DNA of 64,000 nucleotides from Pseudodesulfovibrio hydrargyri (GCF_001874525.1 NZ_LKAQ01000004.1:807531-871530), one strand, 5' to 3'; shown: positions 50,128 through 59,312, numbered from the stretch's first letter. A program made the numbers and translations. The notes: a model not told the origin generated them from the letters alone.

Positions 50128-50964
50128 ATGTGGACGGCGTTGAAGATAGCGGGCGGCGCGGGCGTTGCGTACGCGGCCGTGGCGGCCTGGGTGTTCCTGA
50201 CCCAGCGCGGGCTGGTCTATTGCCCGAGGAGGGAGCTGATCGCCACCCCGGACCAGGCCGGGCTGTCGTTTAAGGACGTCTGGCTGTCCACCGGGCCGGG
50301 CACGCGCATCCACGGCTGGTGGCTGCCGTGCGAGGGGGCGAACCGGGTCCTGCTGCTCTGCCACGGCAACGGCGGCAACATCTCCCACCTGATGGAGACG
50401 TACAGGATTTTTCACGATCTCGGCCTGTCGGTGCTGTCCTTCGACTATTCGGGCTACGGGCGAAGCGGGGGACGGCCGTCGGAGAAGGCCACGCGCCATG
50501 ACGCGCGGGCGGCCTGGGACTGGCTGGTGCGCGACAAGGGGTTCGAGCCCGGGCGGGTGATCCTGTTCGGGCGCAGCCTGGGCGGCGGCGTGGCCGCGCG
50601 GCTGGCGGCGGATCTGGGCGAGGCGGGCACGGAACCGGGCGGACTGATCATGGAATCCACGTTCACCTCGATGACGGACATGGGGGCGGCACGCTATCCG
50701 TGGCTGCCGGTCCGCTGGCTGGTGCGCCACCGGTATGACAGCGTCCGCGCCCTGGACGCGGTGCGGGTGCCCGCCCTGTTCCTGCACAGCCCGGAGGACG
50801 ACCTGGTGCCCTATGCCATGGGCCGGGCCCTGTATGCGGGCTATGCGGGACCAAAATTGTTCTGGGCCCTGTCCGGGGACCACAACTGCGGATTCATGTC
50901 CACCTCGGGCTATACCGAGGGACTGCGCCGATTCCTGCGCGGACTGCCGGGACGGTGCGGATGA
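50128..50964 (+). CDS. Membrane-anchored alpha/beta hydrolase (BEM46/YfhR-like)
   Basis: This 278-residue protein has one N-terminal membrane segment (about 5-25), then an alpha/beta-hydrolase with the nucleophile motif FGRSLGGG, oxyanion HGNGGNISH and the acidic/histidine residues in HSPEDDLVP and SGDHN. Family members are serine esterase-like enzymes of unknown substrate on the membrane face. Its stop overlaps the next start (ATGA), so the DUF2784 gene is co-translated. Confidence 0.88.
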   Translation: MWTALKIAGGAGVAYAAVAAWVFLTQRGLVYCPRRELIATPDQAGLSFKDVWLSTGPGTRIHGWWLPCEGANRVLLLCHGNGGNISHLMETYRIFHDLGLSVLSFDYSGYGRSGGRPSEKATRHDARAAWDWLVRDKGFEPGRVILFGRSLGGGVAARLAADLGEAGTEPGGLIMESTFTSMTDMGAARYPWLPVRWLVRHRYDSVRALDAVRVPALFLHSPEDDLVPYAMGRALYAGYAGPKLFWALSGDHNCGFMSTSGYTEGLRRFLRGLPGRCG

Positions 50965-51377
50965 TGGGGACTCCGGCCCTGTGGGCCGACGTGATCCTGG
51001 TCGTCCATTTCGTCATCGCCGGCTTTCTCGCCCTGGGATTGCCGGTCATCTGGATCGGGGCGGCGGCCGGTTGGCGGTTCGTGCGCAACCCGTGGTTCCG
51101 CTTGGCCCATGCCGGGCTGATGGGCTTTGTCCTGGCCGAGACCGCGGCCGGGAGGCTCTGTCCCCTGACCGTGTGGGAAGCGGCCCTGCGCCGCTTGGCG
51201 GGAGAAGGCAAAGATGAACCGGTCTCGCTCGTGGGATACTGGGTGGGCCGCGTGCTCTTCCCGGACCTCGCCCCGGCCTGGTTCGGGATCGCCTACGGCC
51301 TGTTTTTCGCGCTCATCGTCCTGACCCTGTTCCTGATCCCGGTCCGCAGGGCGGCAAAACCTGCCGATCCACGTTGA
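50961..51377 (+). CDS. DUF2784 membrane protein
   Basis: This 138-residue protein has about four membrane helices (about 8-32, 45-65, 90-105 with LVGYWVGRVLF and 112-132). The LVVHFVIAGFLALGLPVIWIG head and the CPLTVWE loop are typical of DUF2784. It overlaps the hydrolase by four bases. Function unknown. Confidence 0.88.
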   Translation: MMGTPALWADVILVVHFVIAGFLALGLPVIWIGAAAGWRFVRNPWFRLAHAGLMGFVLAETAAGRLCPLTVWEAALRRLAGEGKDEPVSLVGYWVGRVLFPDLAPAWFGIAYGLFFALIVLTLFLIPVRRAAKPADPR

Positions 51378-51420
51378 AAGCGAAAACTCAACTACCTGGA
51401 ATAAAAGTTATTTTCTGTTG

Positions 51421-51436
51421 AAGCACGGGTCTTGCT
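51421..51436 (+). promoter_or_regulatory. Sigma54-type promoter
   Basis: AAGCACGGGTCTTGCT matches the -24/-12 consensus TGGCACG-N4-TTGCW with GC elements 10 bases apart (GCACG-N4-TTGCT); only the first GG is changed to AG. It is 35 bases upstream of the small-protein start, a normal distance for a sigma54 transcript. Confidence 0.65.
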
Positions 51437-51470
51437 TTTTGTTTGGGCAGCCAACAAGAAGGAGACGAAT

Positions 51471-51737
51471 ATGCCCGCTATCCAACCAGTTTCCACCCGG
51501 ACCGACGTCACCGGCGCCGCCCGCGAACGCATAGAGCAACTCAAGGCCCGGGCCACCGAGGGCCTGGACGAGGCCATGGCCGCCGTGACCCGCAACCTGG
51601 GGCACCGCGAAGCTACCGAGGCCGAAAAGAGCCTGGGCGAGCTCGGCCTGGATCTGGCCGCCCATGGATCGGACGCCCACCGCCTCGACCATGCCAAGGT
51701 CCTGGACCTGATCAGCGACCCGTTCGAGGACGACTAG
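51471..51737 (+). CDS. Small protein under a sigma54-like promoter
   Basis: This 88-residue soluble protein is mainly helical (ARERIEQLKARATEGLDEAM, EAEKSLGELGLDL) with a C-terminal VLDLISDPFEDD tail. It has a very good ribosome site (AAGGAGACGAAT) and a sigma54-type promoter. No family recognised. Sigma54 control suggests a condition-specific role (motility, nitrogen or stress), by inference. A hairpin terminator follows its stop. Confidence 0.75.
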   Translation: MPAIQPVSTRTDVTGAARERIEQLKARATEGLDEAMAAVTRNLGHREATEAEKSLGELGLDLAAHGSDAHRLDHAKVLDLISDPFEDD

Positions 51738-51766
51738 TCCCTGGGCTCCCCCCTGCGAAATCAGCG

Positions 51767-51800
51767 CGGGCAGGCCTGAAAAACGGGCCTGCCCGTCTTT
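51767..51800 (+). terminator. Intrinsic terminator
   Basis: CGGGCAGGCC (51767-51776) and GGCCTGCCCG (51786-51795) with an eight to nine base A-rich loop, followed by TCTTTG. Confidence 0.8.
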
Positions 51801-52353
51801 GTGCTTGCCTTTTGTTCGCGGCCACAATATATTGTCATAATTGGACCTTCATCATTTTCTCTGTCCCTGCCCGGTGACTCGGATTCCCTTCCGACAAAAA
51901 TGCATTTTTATCTCCAGGCCTGACCGAAGGTTGCGCCTGATCCGACGGTTTGTGCGGCGCGCGCCCTTGCGCCCGTTTTCCGGCGGGCGTATATTTTATT
52001 CAACGGCAAGGGACCTCGGAAAGAGGATAGTGAAGCACTCAGACGGAGGATGGGAGGAAATAGACACCGATTTCTTCTATGCTACATGTGGCGAATGGAG
52101 TCGCCCCGCTCACAGAAAGAGCACCGTGCGCCAAAAGAAACACGCACCAGGCCGTCATAAAGTGCATATTTAGAAATGTCAGGCCCTGATGCCCGCCGGG
52201 TAACCCGGCAAGGCGCACTTTTTTTGCGTTTCATCATTTCCCTTTCTTCTTGAACCATACTGGCGACCGATGCTATCAAACCGGAAAGGCGGCGTTTTCA
52301 CCTGGCCGGCGGCCGGGTCTTTCCAGAGTCCATCACACCGGGAAACCTCGACC
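51801..52353. other. Intergenic stretch before the diguanylate cyclase
   Basis: About 550 bases without a gene. Open frames are Arg/His-rich and lack domain resemblance. A small perfect stem GCCGGGT/ACCCGGC (52195-52209) is followed by a run of T (CACTTTTTTT, 52217-52226), possibly a terminator or leader structure. I looked for a c-di-GMP riboswitch and did not see one. Confidence 0.5.
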
Positions 52354-53400
52354 ATGTCCAAAACAGCCAACGAGATCGACCGTTTTTACCGAAGCCTGCA
52401 CGCCACCGACAATCCCCATGAAGGGGAGTGGATGGCCGTCATCCTGTTCGTCCGAAACCTGCTCCCACGGCTGTCCATCTATTCCGACGACAAAAAATCC
52501 GAGATCCAGTTCGAGGTCTTCGAGCAACTCATGGAAAACGACTTTTCCGAGGAGCGGCTGGCCACGGTCTTCGGCCTGCTCGACGGCTACCTGATGCAAA
52601 CCATCGGGGCCCTGGAGATGGAGGAGGCCCTGACCCAGGAGAAGCGCACGGCCGGGCTGCTCATCAGCGAGATGAACGAGATGATCTCCAGCATGCACGG
52701 GGCCAACGAGCGCCAGGACAACCGCCTGAGCACCTTCCAGGAGGAGACCGCCGAGGCCATCCGGGAGGGCAGCCAGAAATCCCACATCCTGTCCCGGGTG
52801 CGCGGCATGTTCCAGGAACTCATCGAGGAGTTCCGCGAGGAGGCGCGCGTCCTCAACGCCAAGGCCGAGCACTTCCGCATGACAGCCGATTTCGATCCCC
52901 TGCTGACCGAACTGCACAACCGCCGCTCCATGGAGACCTATCTCAAGGGCGCGGTGGAGGAGTTCGCCCGCTCGGGCACCTCCCTTTCCCTGATGATGAT
53001 CGACGTGGACCACTTCAAGAAGGTCAACGACACCTACGGTCACCAGGCGGGCGACGACGTGCTCCGCGCCCTGGCCGGGATCGTCACCACCCACGCCGTC
53101 CAGTACGCCGGTTTCGCGGCCCGCTACGGCGGTGAGGAACTGATCCTGGCGGTGCAGGACATGGACCTGAGCCAGACGGCCGTCAAGGCCGAAGCCCTGC
53201 GGGCCGACGTGGAGAACTACGACTTCCGCGTCCGGACCAACGGCCATCTGGAAAACACGCCCATCAACTTCACCGTGTCCGTGGGCGTGGCCCGCCTGAA
53301 GGTGGGCTGGACCCCCGGGGAACTGATCGGGGCCGCTGACGCCGCCCTGTACCAGGCCAAGAACACGGGCCGCAACCGGGTCTGCACGGCCCCGAAATAG
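52354..53400 (+). CDS. Diguanylate cyclase (GGDEF)
   Basis: This 348-residue protein has a helical and coiled N-terminal half (about 1-180) and a GGDEF domain (about 185-348) with active-site G259-GEEL and MMIDVDHFKKVNDTYGHQAGDD. It should make c-di-GMP from two GTP. No membrane segment; an RxxD inhibitory site before GGEEL is not obvious. The ATG at 52354 gives a sensible MSKTANEIDRFY head. The periplasmic binding protein begins 33 bases downstream, so they may be functionally linked. Confidence 0.92.
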   Translation: MSKTANEIDRFYRSLHATDNPHEGEWMAVILFVRNLLPRLSIYSDDKKSEIQFEVFEQLMENDFSEERLATVFGLLDGYLMQTIGALEMEEALTQEKRTAGLLISEMNEMISSMHGANERQDNRLSTFQEETAEAIREGSQKSHILSRVRGMFQELIEEFREEARVLNAKAEHFRMTADFDPLLTELHNRRSMETYLKGAVEEFARSGTSLSLMMIDVDHFKKVNDTYGHQAGDDVLRALAGIVTTHAVQYAGFAARYGGEELILAVQDMDLSQTAVKAEALRADVENYDFRVRTNGHLENTPINFTVSVGVARLKVGWTPGELIGAADAALYQAKNTGRNRVCTAPK

Positions 53401-53433
53401 CGGCCTCACCTCGACAGCTTCCGATAACTGACG

Positions 53434-54555
53434 ATGGAGAATCCTTTGTCGGAAAGAAATGTTACATGGTTCCGATTGCTCCCCATGCTCATCCTGGCCT
53501 GGGTGCTGGCACCTTGCGTACCGGCCCTGGCCGCCGAGGTGCTCCTGCTCCATTCCGGTACCGGTCCCACCCCCTGGAACCAGCGGCTCACATCCGGCCT
53601 CATCGAGGGGCTGGGCAGCGCGGCCTCGGTGCGCCAGGCCTTTCTCAAGGCCGACGGCTCGGACGAGGACGCCTATGACGCCGTCTACCGGCGGCTGTCC
53701 GGGGCCCTGGCCGGGGACGCGCCCGAGGCCGTGGTCGCCGAGGGGCCCGTGGCCTTCGCCTTTGCCCGTAAGTACGCCGACCTGTTCCCGGGCGCGCCGC
53801 TGATCTTCTGCGCCATGGACCGGCCCGCCTCCGAGATCTTAAGCCGATCCGGCAACTGCACCGGCCTGTCCATGACCGTGCCCGTGCGCGAAAACATCGA
53901 CCTCATCTTCGCCATGCGGCCCGATACCCGGCTGGTGGTGGCCATCGCCGACCGCACGCCCGGCTCGGCCCGGCTCATGGACCGGGTCGACCAGGCCATG
54001 CGCCCCTATCTGCACCGGGCGCAGATCATGTTTCCGGGCTTCGAGGCGGGCGACGACCAGGGGCTCGATCTCCACGCCCTGGGCGACACCCTGGCCAGCG
54101 TGCCCTCCACGGGCGCGGTCCTGTTCCTGCGCTTCTCCGAGGACCGGGAGGGCACCCCGGTCCCCGACGAAACCCTGGCCGCCCTGATCCGGGACCGCGC
54201 GGCGTCGCCCGTCTTCCTGGCGGGCGACGCGGTCTTCGGGTCCGGAGCGGTGGGAGGCTGGATGATCCCGGCCAAGGACATGGGCGCGGACGCGGCCCGC
54301 GTGGTCCTCAAGGCCCTCGACGGCGAAAAGGTAAGCGAGATGCTGGCCCGGCCCACCCGGCCGGTGCTGCGCTTCGACGGAACGGCCCTGGCCCGCTACG
54401 GGCTCAAGGCGCCGGACAAGGCCGAACTGGTCAACCCGCCCGCCGGCAAGGTGGAGGAGCGCCCGATCCTGCCGGTCACGGGGTTGGCCTGGGCTCTGGG
54501 GCTGGCCGCGACAGCCGCCCTGGCCGCGTTCCTGCGCGGCCGCTACAAGGCGTAG
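53434..54555 (+). CDS. Anchored periplasmic binding-protein-like sensor
   Basis: This 373-residue protein has a signal peptide (core about 13-32), an ABC substrate-binding-like fold (about 35-325: VLLLHSGTGPTPWNQRLTSGL; GAPLIFCAMDRPASEIL) and a C-terminal membrane helix (about 351-367). The domain resembles periplasmic sensors usually fused to kinases, but here it is alone. The tail ILPVTGLAWALG...RGRYKA looks like a sortase-type LPxTG sorting signal (LPVTG at 346-350, hydrophobic stretch, Arg/Lys end). It follows the diguanylate cyclase, making a possible sensor pair. The 3' end overlaps the opposite small gene by 13 bases. Confidence 0.75.
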   Translation: MENPLSERNVTWFRLLPMLILAWVLAPCVPALAAEVLLLHSGTGPTPWNQRLTSGLIEGLGSAASVRQAFLKADGSDEDAYDAVYRRLSGALAGDAPEAVVAEGPVAFAFARKYADLFPGAPLIFCAMDRPASEILSRSGNCTGLSMTVPVRENIDLIFAMRPDTRLVVAIADRTPGSARLMDRVDQAMRPYLHRAQIMFPGFEAGDDQGLDLHALGDTLASVPSTGAVLFLRFSEDREGTPVPDETLAALIRDRAASPVFLAGDAVFGSGAVGGWMIPAKDMGADAARVVLKALDGEKVSEMLARPTRPVLRFDGTALARYGLKAPDKAELVNPPAGKVEERPILPVTGLAWALGLAATAALAAFLRGRYKA

Positions 54556-54707
54556 ATGACCGACGCCTGGACCGCCGCCATGGCCAGCAGCGCCGCGCCC
54601 GCCACCACGGTCATGCCCCGCTTGGTCGCCCGGGCCAGCCGACGCAGGTCGCCCAGACCGGCCGAAAAGAACTCACGCGTATAGGTCTTGTGCTGGAACC
54701 AGATCAT
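54543..54707 (-). CDS. Small membrane protein
   Basis: This 54-residue protein starts MIWFQHKTYTREFF and has one membrane helix (about 31-52, MTVVAGAALLAMAAVQASVI). GAGGAGAGCGGAT lies just before the ATG at 54707. It overlaps the 3' end of the binding-protein gene on the opposite strand by 13 bases. No family recognised; a real small gene by start context and hydrophobicity. Confidence 0.6.
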   Translation of the reverse strand: MIWFQHKTYTREFFSAGLGDLRRLARATKRGMTVVAGAALLAMAAVQASVIYAL

Positions 54708-54919
54708 ATCCGCTCTCCTCTTTTGCTGCGTGGAGAGGAAAATCAGAGGATGAAGGCCGCGTTGCGGCTTTATCGGGTGATTTCGCCTCCGGCGGGCAGG
54801 GGCTCGCACCCCTGCACCCCGTTTTGCGCCTGCGGTGCCGGGGTTCAGAGGGAGACTAGCCCTTGGGCGGGAGCGGTTCTTGACCGGGTCGTGGCGATCG
54901 AACGACGGGTCCGTGTCGG

Positions 54920-57475
54920 CTAGCCCGCGTGGCGGACGTCCACGGCCAGCACGGACAGGATGTTCCCCTTGCCGTCCTTCACCGGGGTGGCCACGGTCAG
55001 GCAGTAGTCGTCTATCGATTCGGAATAATAGATATTCGAGATGAAACTCTCGCCCGTGCGCAGCGGCTCGCGGAACCAGTCGCGGTCGGCCCAGCTGGTG
55101 CCCGGACCGCCCCGGGAAGAGTCCGCCTTGCCATGGGCCACGGCGAACTCCGTGACCTGCACGCCACGCGGATCGATGACCCAGGCCATCTCCAGGCTGG
55201 GGTTGTCCAGGACCACGCGCTTGAGCAGATCAAGCTGCCTGACCGCGTTTCCGTTGATCAGCACCGGGGCCTTGGCCAGGGATTCCACCTGCTTCTGGAC
55301 CACGCCCTGGCCCAGCAGCATGAACAGCCCGTAGAGTTTGGACAGGGTCTCGATCTGGCCGGTCAGCTCGCCGATGGCCCCGCCGGTCTGGGACACGGCC
55401 TCGGCGGTCTGGGTGGACACCGCGTCCACTTCGCTCACGGCCCGGTTGATCTCCTCGCCCGAGCTGGACTGCTGGGTGCTGGCCGCGGCGATGGCCTCCA
55501 CCTGGCGGGTGACGGTTTCGAAAAACTCCATGATCTCGTTCAGGGCCTGGCCCGATTCCCCGGCCAGCCGGTTGGCCACGTCCACCTGGTCCGCGGCCCG
55601 GTCCATGCCTTTGATGTTTTCGCGCACGTCGGCCTGGATGGCCGCGATGGACCCGCCCACCTCGCGGGTGGCGTCCATGGTCTTCTCGGCCAGCTTGCGG
55701 ACCTCGTCGGCCACCACGGCGAAGCCGCGCCCGGCGTCGCCCGCCCGGGCCGCCTCGATGGCCGCGTTCAGGGCCAGCAGGTTGGTCTGGTCCGCGATGT
55801 CGGAAATGACGTTCATGACCTTGCCGATGGAATCGGCCTTGGCCCCGAGGCTGGCCACCTGCGCCCTGAGATTTTCGGTGATGGCGTGCACGTCGCCGAT
55901 AGACTCCACCGTGCGCCGGACCACTTCGGACCCCTCCTGGGCGCGCTGCCGGGCGTTGGCCGCGTCCTCGGAAGCGGTTTCGGCGTTCTCGGCCACCGCG
56001 CGGATGGACCCGGCCAGTTCCTCCATGGAAGCCGCCGTGGTCTCCACCCGGGAGCTCAGGCTGTTGGCCCCCTCCATGATCCGGTCGGATTCCTGGTTGA
56101 CCGTGGCCGACGCCTCGCGCATGCCCGAAACCACTGTCTCGAGCATCCCGGCGGCCTGGAGCATGCCCTCGCGCTGGGCGCGGGCCGCGTCGGTTCGCGC
56201 CCTCCGCTCGCCCTCGGCCCGGACCGCCGCGGCCTCGGCCTCGGCGGCCCGGGTCTGGGCCAAACGCGAGGCTTCCCCGGCCTCCTCCATCTTCTCGCCC
56301 AGGTTGCGAACCATGCGCTCGATGGCCTCGGTGACCTCGCCGAGCTCGCCCTTGAACCGGCCGCGCGGCTTGGCCGCCAGGTCGCCCTCGGCCACCCGGC
56401 CCGCATAGACGCGCAGCTCCTTGAGCGGCTTGAGCAGGACCAGGCGCAGGAAAAAGAGAGTAATCAGGACGATGCCCGCCACGGACCCGCCGCCCACGAC
56501 CATGGCCGCCTCCTTGAGCTTGCGCACCGGGTCCAAAGCCTCGGACGAATCGATCTTGGCCACCAGTCCCCAGGCGGTATCGCCCACCTTGACCGGCGAA
56601 TAGGCGGCCAGGACCGTGCGGCCCCGGTAGTCCACGCTGTCCATCCGCCCGCTTTGGCCCTCCAGGGCGCGGCTCGCGGGCTCGGAGCGCATGGTCCCGG
56701 CTTGGGGGTCGGCAAAGGAGGCGACCACGCTGTGCCCGTCCGGATCGGAGTACAGGTCCGAGCGCATCAGCCCGTCCGGGCCCACCAGGTAGGCCTCGCC
56801 GGTCTTGCCCAGGCCCGCGCGGGTGTGCATGACCTTGTTCACGGAATCGATGGGGATGCGCAGCATGGCCACACCCTCGATACCCTCGCCGTAGCGCCGG
56901 ACGGGCGCGGCGATGAAGGCGCAGGGCTGGCCGTTCAGCGGTCCGTACGGGGAAAAGTCCACGAACACGGTCTCGCCCTTGAGGGCCCGCTTCCAGGCGT
57001 CCAGGAGCTGGCTCTTGGCCAGCGGCCCCTTGGCGATGTCCTGGCCCAGCTCCTTGCCCCGGGCCACGGAATAGACGATGCGCCCGGTGTCGTCGAGGAT
57101 CAGGGCGTCGGCGTAGCCCCGCACCCTGACCCACGGGGCGAAGTCCGGGTCCACCCGCTTCAGGGCGTGGACATAGTCCTCGTCGGTCAGGTCCATGGGC
57201 TTTCCGGGCTGGGCCGCGTAGAAGATGATGTCCCGCAGCCGGACCAGGCCGCTGTACACGTACTTGGCCTCGGAATACATGGTGATGTCCCGGTTCCACA
57301 GCTCGGTCAGCCCGTCCAGCTCGTGGGATTTGGCCTCCTGGAGCGAGACCAGCTTGCTGAAGGACTGCTCCTTCAGGCTCACCGAGGCGTTGTGCAGGCT
57401 GTAGCCGGCCATGCCCGCCAAGGGCACGATCCCCACCAGCAGGCAGAACAGAATCATCTTCACACTGAGTCGCAT
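54920..57475 (-). CDS. Methyl-accepting chemotaxis protein with extra C-terminal sensor-like domain
   Basis: This 851-residue chemoreceptor has TM1 (about 7-26), a periplasmic dCache-type domain (about 30-325), TM2 (about 335-358), HAMP (about 358-410) and a long signalling coil with the tip region [20 protein letters not shown] and [13 protein letters not shown]. After the signalling domain the chain goes on for about 130 residues ([46 protein letters not shown]), which look like a Cache/PDC-type fold placed in the cytoplasm. That order is unusual. A GGGAGGGGGGAT ribosome site precedes the ATG. Confidence 0.92.
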   Translation of the reverse strand: MRLSVKMILFCLLVGIVPLAGMAGYSLHNASVSLKEQSFSKLVSLQEAKSHELDGLTELWNRDITMYSEAKYVYSGLVRLRDIIFYAAQPGKPMDLTDEDYVHALKRVDPDFAPWVRVRGYADALILDDTGRIVYSVARGKELGQDIAKGPLAKSQLLDAWKRALKGETVFVDFSPYGPLNGQPCAFIAAPVRRYGEGIEGVAMLRIPIDSVNKVMHTRAGLGKTGEAYLVGPDGLMRSDLYSDPDGHSVVASFADPQAGTMRSEPASRALEGQSGRMDSVDYRGRTVLAAYSPVKVGDTAWGLVAKIDSSEALDPVRKLKEAAMVVGGGSVAGIVLITLFFLRLVLLKPLKELRVYAGRVAEGDLAAKPRGRFKGELGEVTEAIERMVRNLGEKMEEAGEASRLAQTRAAEAEAAAVRAEGERRARTDAARAQREGMLQAAGMLETVVSGMREASATVNQESDRIMEGANSLSSRVETTAASMEELAGSIRAVAENAETASEDAANARQRAQEGSEVVRRTVESIGDVHAITENLRAQVASLGAKADSIGKVMNVISDIADQTNLLALNAAIEAARAGDAGRGFAVVADEVRKLAEKTMDATREVGGSIAAIQADVRENIKGMDRAADQVDVANRLAGESGQALNEIMEFFETVTRQVEAIAAASTQQSSSGEEINRAVSEVDAVSTQTAEAVSQTGGAIGELTGQIETLSKLYGLFMLLGQGVVQKQVESLAKAPVLINGNAVRQLDLLKRVVLDNPSLEMAWVIDPRGVQVTEFAVAHGKADSSRGGPGTSWADRDWFREPLRTGESFISNIYYSESIDDYCLTVATPVKDGKGNILSVLAVDVRHAG

Positions 57476-57566
57476 TATCCCCCCTCCCGCGGCACCGCCG
57501 GGCCGCTTGGATGCGTACGATTGAAGGGGGAAGACTACCCGCGGCCACGGTTTTGGCGACCCGATT

Positions 57567-57584
57567 TGTTACAGGAGCGTAACA
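57567..57584. promoter_or_regulatory. Dyad TGTTAC-N6-GTAACA upstream of the chemoreceptor
   Basis: A perfect inverted repeat of TGTTAC with a 6-base spacer, followed by further GTTAC boxes at about 57590 and 57611-57616. Located 92 bases upstream of the MCP start; candidate regulator site. Confidence 0.45.
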
Positions 57585-57653
57585 CTCAGGTTACATCTGG
57601 AAGGAATTTCTGTTACGTCGACAACCGTAATGATTATCAGGAGATGAAAGAAG

Positions 57654-57863
57654 TCAGGCGAACACGGCGCAGAGCACGGCCAAAAGCCACAACAGCCCGC
57701 ACAGGGTCGATGCGGCCGGGATCATCCACCACCTGAGCCGCACGGCACGGCCCCGGAACCGGAAGGTCGCGCAGCAGCTGAACAGGGAAAGGACCATCTG
57801 GAAAAGCAGGCCGGACATGGCCAGGGCGGGCAGGGCCAGGACCCAGAACAGGGGATCGGACAT
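57654..57863 (-). CDS. Small two-helix membrane protein
   Basis: This protein of about 69 residues starts MSDPLFWVLALPALAM and has two membrane helices (about 5-30 and 46-68). The start is uncertain: TTG 57884, GTG 57878 and ATG 57863 are in frame and none has a strong ribosome site. It directly follows the diadenylate-cyclase-like gene in the same direction and is probably its operon partner. Function unknown. Confidence 0.6.
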   Translation of the reverse strand: MSDPLFWVLALPALAMSGLLFQMVLSLFSCCATFRFRGRAVRLRWWMIPAASTLCGLLWLLAVLCAVFA

Positions 57864-57887
57864 CCAGTCGGCGCGCACGGCCAAAAC

Positions 57888-59312
57888 CTAGCTCATGACC
57901 CACTCGGCCAGCAGCGGCGGACGCCGCAGGCCGCAGACGTGCTGGAAGTGGCAGAGCGCGGTCAGCTCCACCCCGTCCTTGATGATTGACACGGGCCGGT
58001 CGGCGGACACGACCACGACCACCAGATCCTCGTGCTCGGCCGTGAAGCGCAGGGCCGAGTTGAAACGGGCCCCGCGCGCCCGGTTCTCGCCGGGCACGCT
58101 GCGTCCGTCCATGAGACAGGCGAAGCCGTGCAGCTTGAGGTCCCGGCCGATGTGCACGGCCCCGTCCAGCTTGGCCAGGGAACAGGCCAGCTTGAGCTGG
58201 CTGGACCGGGTCAGGTCCAGGGGCTCCTCCAGGTGCTGGCCGGACATGGTCATGGGCTCGCGGGCCATGTCCACCACCAGGGTGCAGCCATGCTTGCGGT
58301 CGCGCACCCGGTTGACCATGGTCGAGGCGATCTTGAACAGGGTGTTCTGCGTCTCCATGCTCATGTCCGTCTCCAGCAGTTGCTCCTCCAGCTGGACCAG
58401 GTTGGCCCGCAGGTTGGAGGAGCGGAACCGCCCGTCGGAAAAGCTGCAGACCAGCTGGTCGCGGATCCACAGGAACCCGTAGGAGCCCGAGAATTGGGCG
58501 GCCAGGTACGCGCCGGGCATGGGCCCGATGGCGATGCCGAGCACCGAGGTGCCGTTGGAGACCAGGACCCGGCCCGAGTCCTCCACGGCCTGCAACAGCT
58601 TGCGCACGTGCTTGAAATTCGCGGTCTGGGGTTGCTCGTGTTCCGGAAAACGGCAGACGAAACGGACTTGGTCCAGCTGGTTGGGCTCCACCACCACGAT
58701 GCGGCCCCGGGGCGACGCGCCCTCCTCCTTGGTGGCCGACACGCCCAGAATCGCGTCCAGGAAGGGGTAGACCCGGATCTGGGTGTCCAGCCCCACCTGG
58801 CGGGAGCGCTCGTCCACGATGAAGTCGCGGATGGCGTGGACCGCGCAGTGCTGGAGCATGAACCCGGCGGTATCCAGCCCCATGACGCTGCCGATGGCGA
58901 AATGCTGGGAAAAAAGCTCGGCCGCGTATTCCAACCAGCTCCGGGTGGGGCCCAGCGAGCACATGTCCGGGTGCTCCTCGGTGAACCACATCTGGTAGCG
59001 CACGGGATTGGACCGCGCGGCCAGGGTGATCAGGCCGGCCAGGTCCAGGTCGGTCTCCTCCTGGCTGAGGATGCGCAGCCCGTCGATCTCCTCGTCCCCA
59101 CTCCGCCAGCGGCTCGAATAGAGGAAATAATCCTGAAGCTTGGGCTCGTGCCCCTCGAGCAGTCCCTGGGGATCGCAGATGCGCGGCGGCTCGCCTCGGC
59201 CCACGGCGTAGACCACGGCCACGCGGCTGGGCGGCGAGAAATGGGACAGTCCTTCCCGAAGACCGTCCAGGATATGAAATACGCAGATGTTCTCGAACGA
59301 TGCTTGCGACAT
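57888..59312 (-). CDS. DisA_N/DAC-domain protein with divergent active site
   Basis: This 474-residue protein has an uncharacterised N-terminal region (about 1-310) and a C-terminal DAC domain (about 330-460) of the kind that makes c-di-AMP. The DGA motif is present (D383, LDGAVHI). The canonical R-H-R motif region reads GAR416-F-N-S-A, and the later SEE region reads SADRP. Catalysis, product or both may therefore differ from DisA/CdaA. The start at 59312 has GGGAGCCGGAAGC upstream; the longer upstream frame has no ribosome site. No membrane helix. A small membrane protein follows. Confidence 0.8.
   Translation of the reverse strand: MSQASFENICVFHILDGLREGLSHFSPPSRVAVVYAVGRGEPPRICDPQGLLEGHEPKLQDYFLYSSRWRSGDEEIDGLRILSQEETDLDLAGLITLAARSNPVRYQMWFTEEHPDMCSLGPTRSWLEYAAELFSQHFAIGSVMGLDTAGFMLQHCAVHAIRDFIVDERSRQVGLDTQIRVYPFLDAILGVSATKEEGASPRGRIVVVEPNQLDQVRFVCRFPEHEQPQTANFKHVRKLLQAVEDSGRVLVSNGTSVLGIAIGPMPGAYLAAQFSGSYGFLWIRDQLVCSFSDGRFRSSNLRANLVQLEEQLLETDMSMETQNTLFKIASTMVNRVRDRKHGCTLVVDMAREPMTMSGQHLEEPLDLTRSSQLKLACSLAKLDGAVHIGRDLKLHGFACLMDGRSVPGENRARGARFNSALRFTAEHEDLVVVVVSADRPVSIIKDGVELTALCHFQHVCGLRRPPLLAEWVMS

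Noticed and set aside
51841..52173. Open frame in the intergenic stretch before the diguanylate cyclase
   Set aside because: Arg/His/Cys-rich, no ribosome site and no family resemblance.
51801..52353. Possible c-di-GMP riboswitch before the diguanylate cyclase
   Set aside because: I looked for the conserved GEMM core and stem sequence and did not find it; only weak hairpins are present.
54929..57736. Long open frame antisense to the chemoreceptor
   Set aside because: His/Gly/Leu-rich shadow without motif; the chemoreceptor is complete on the other strand.
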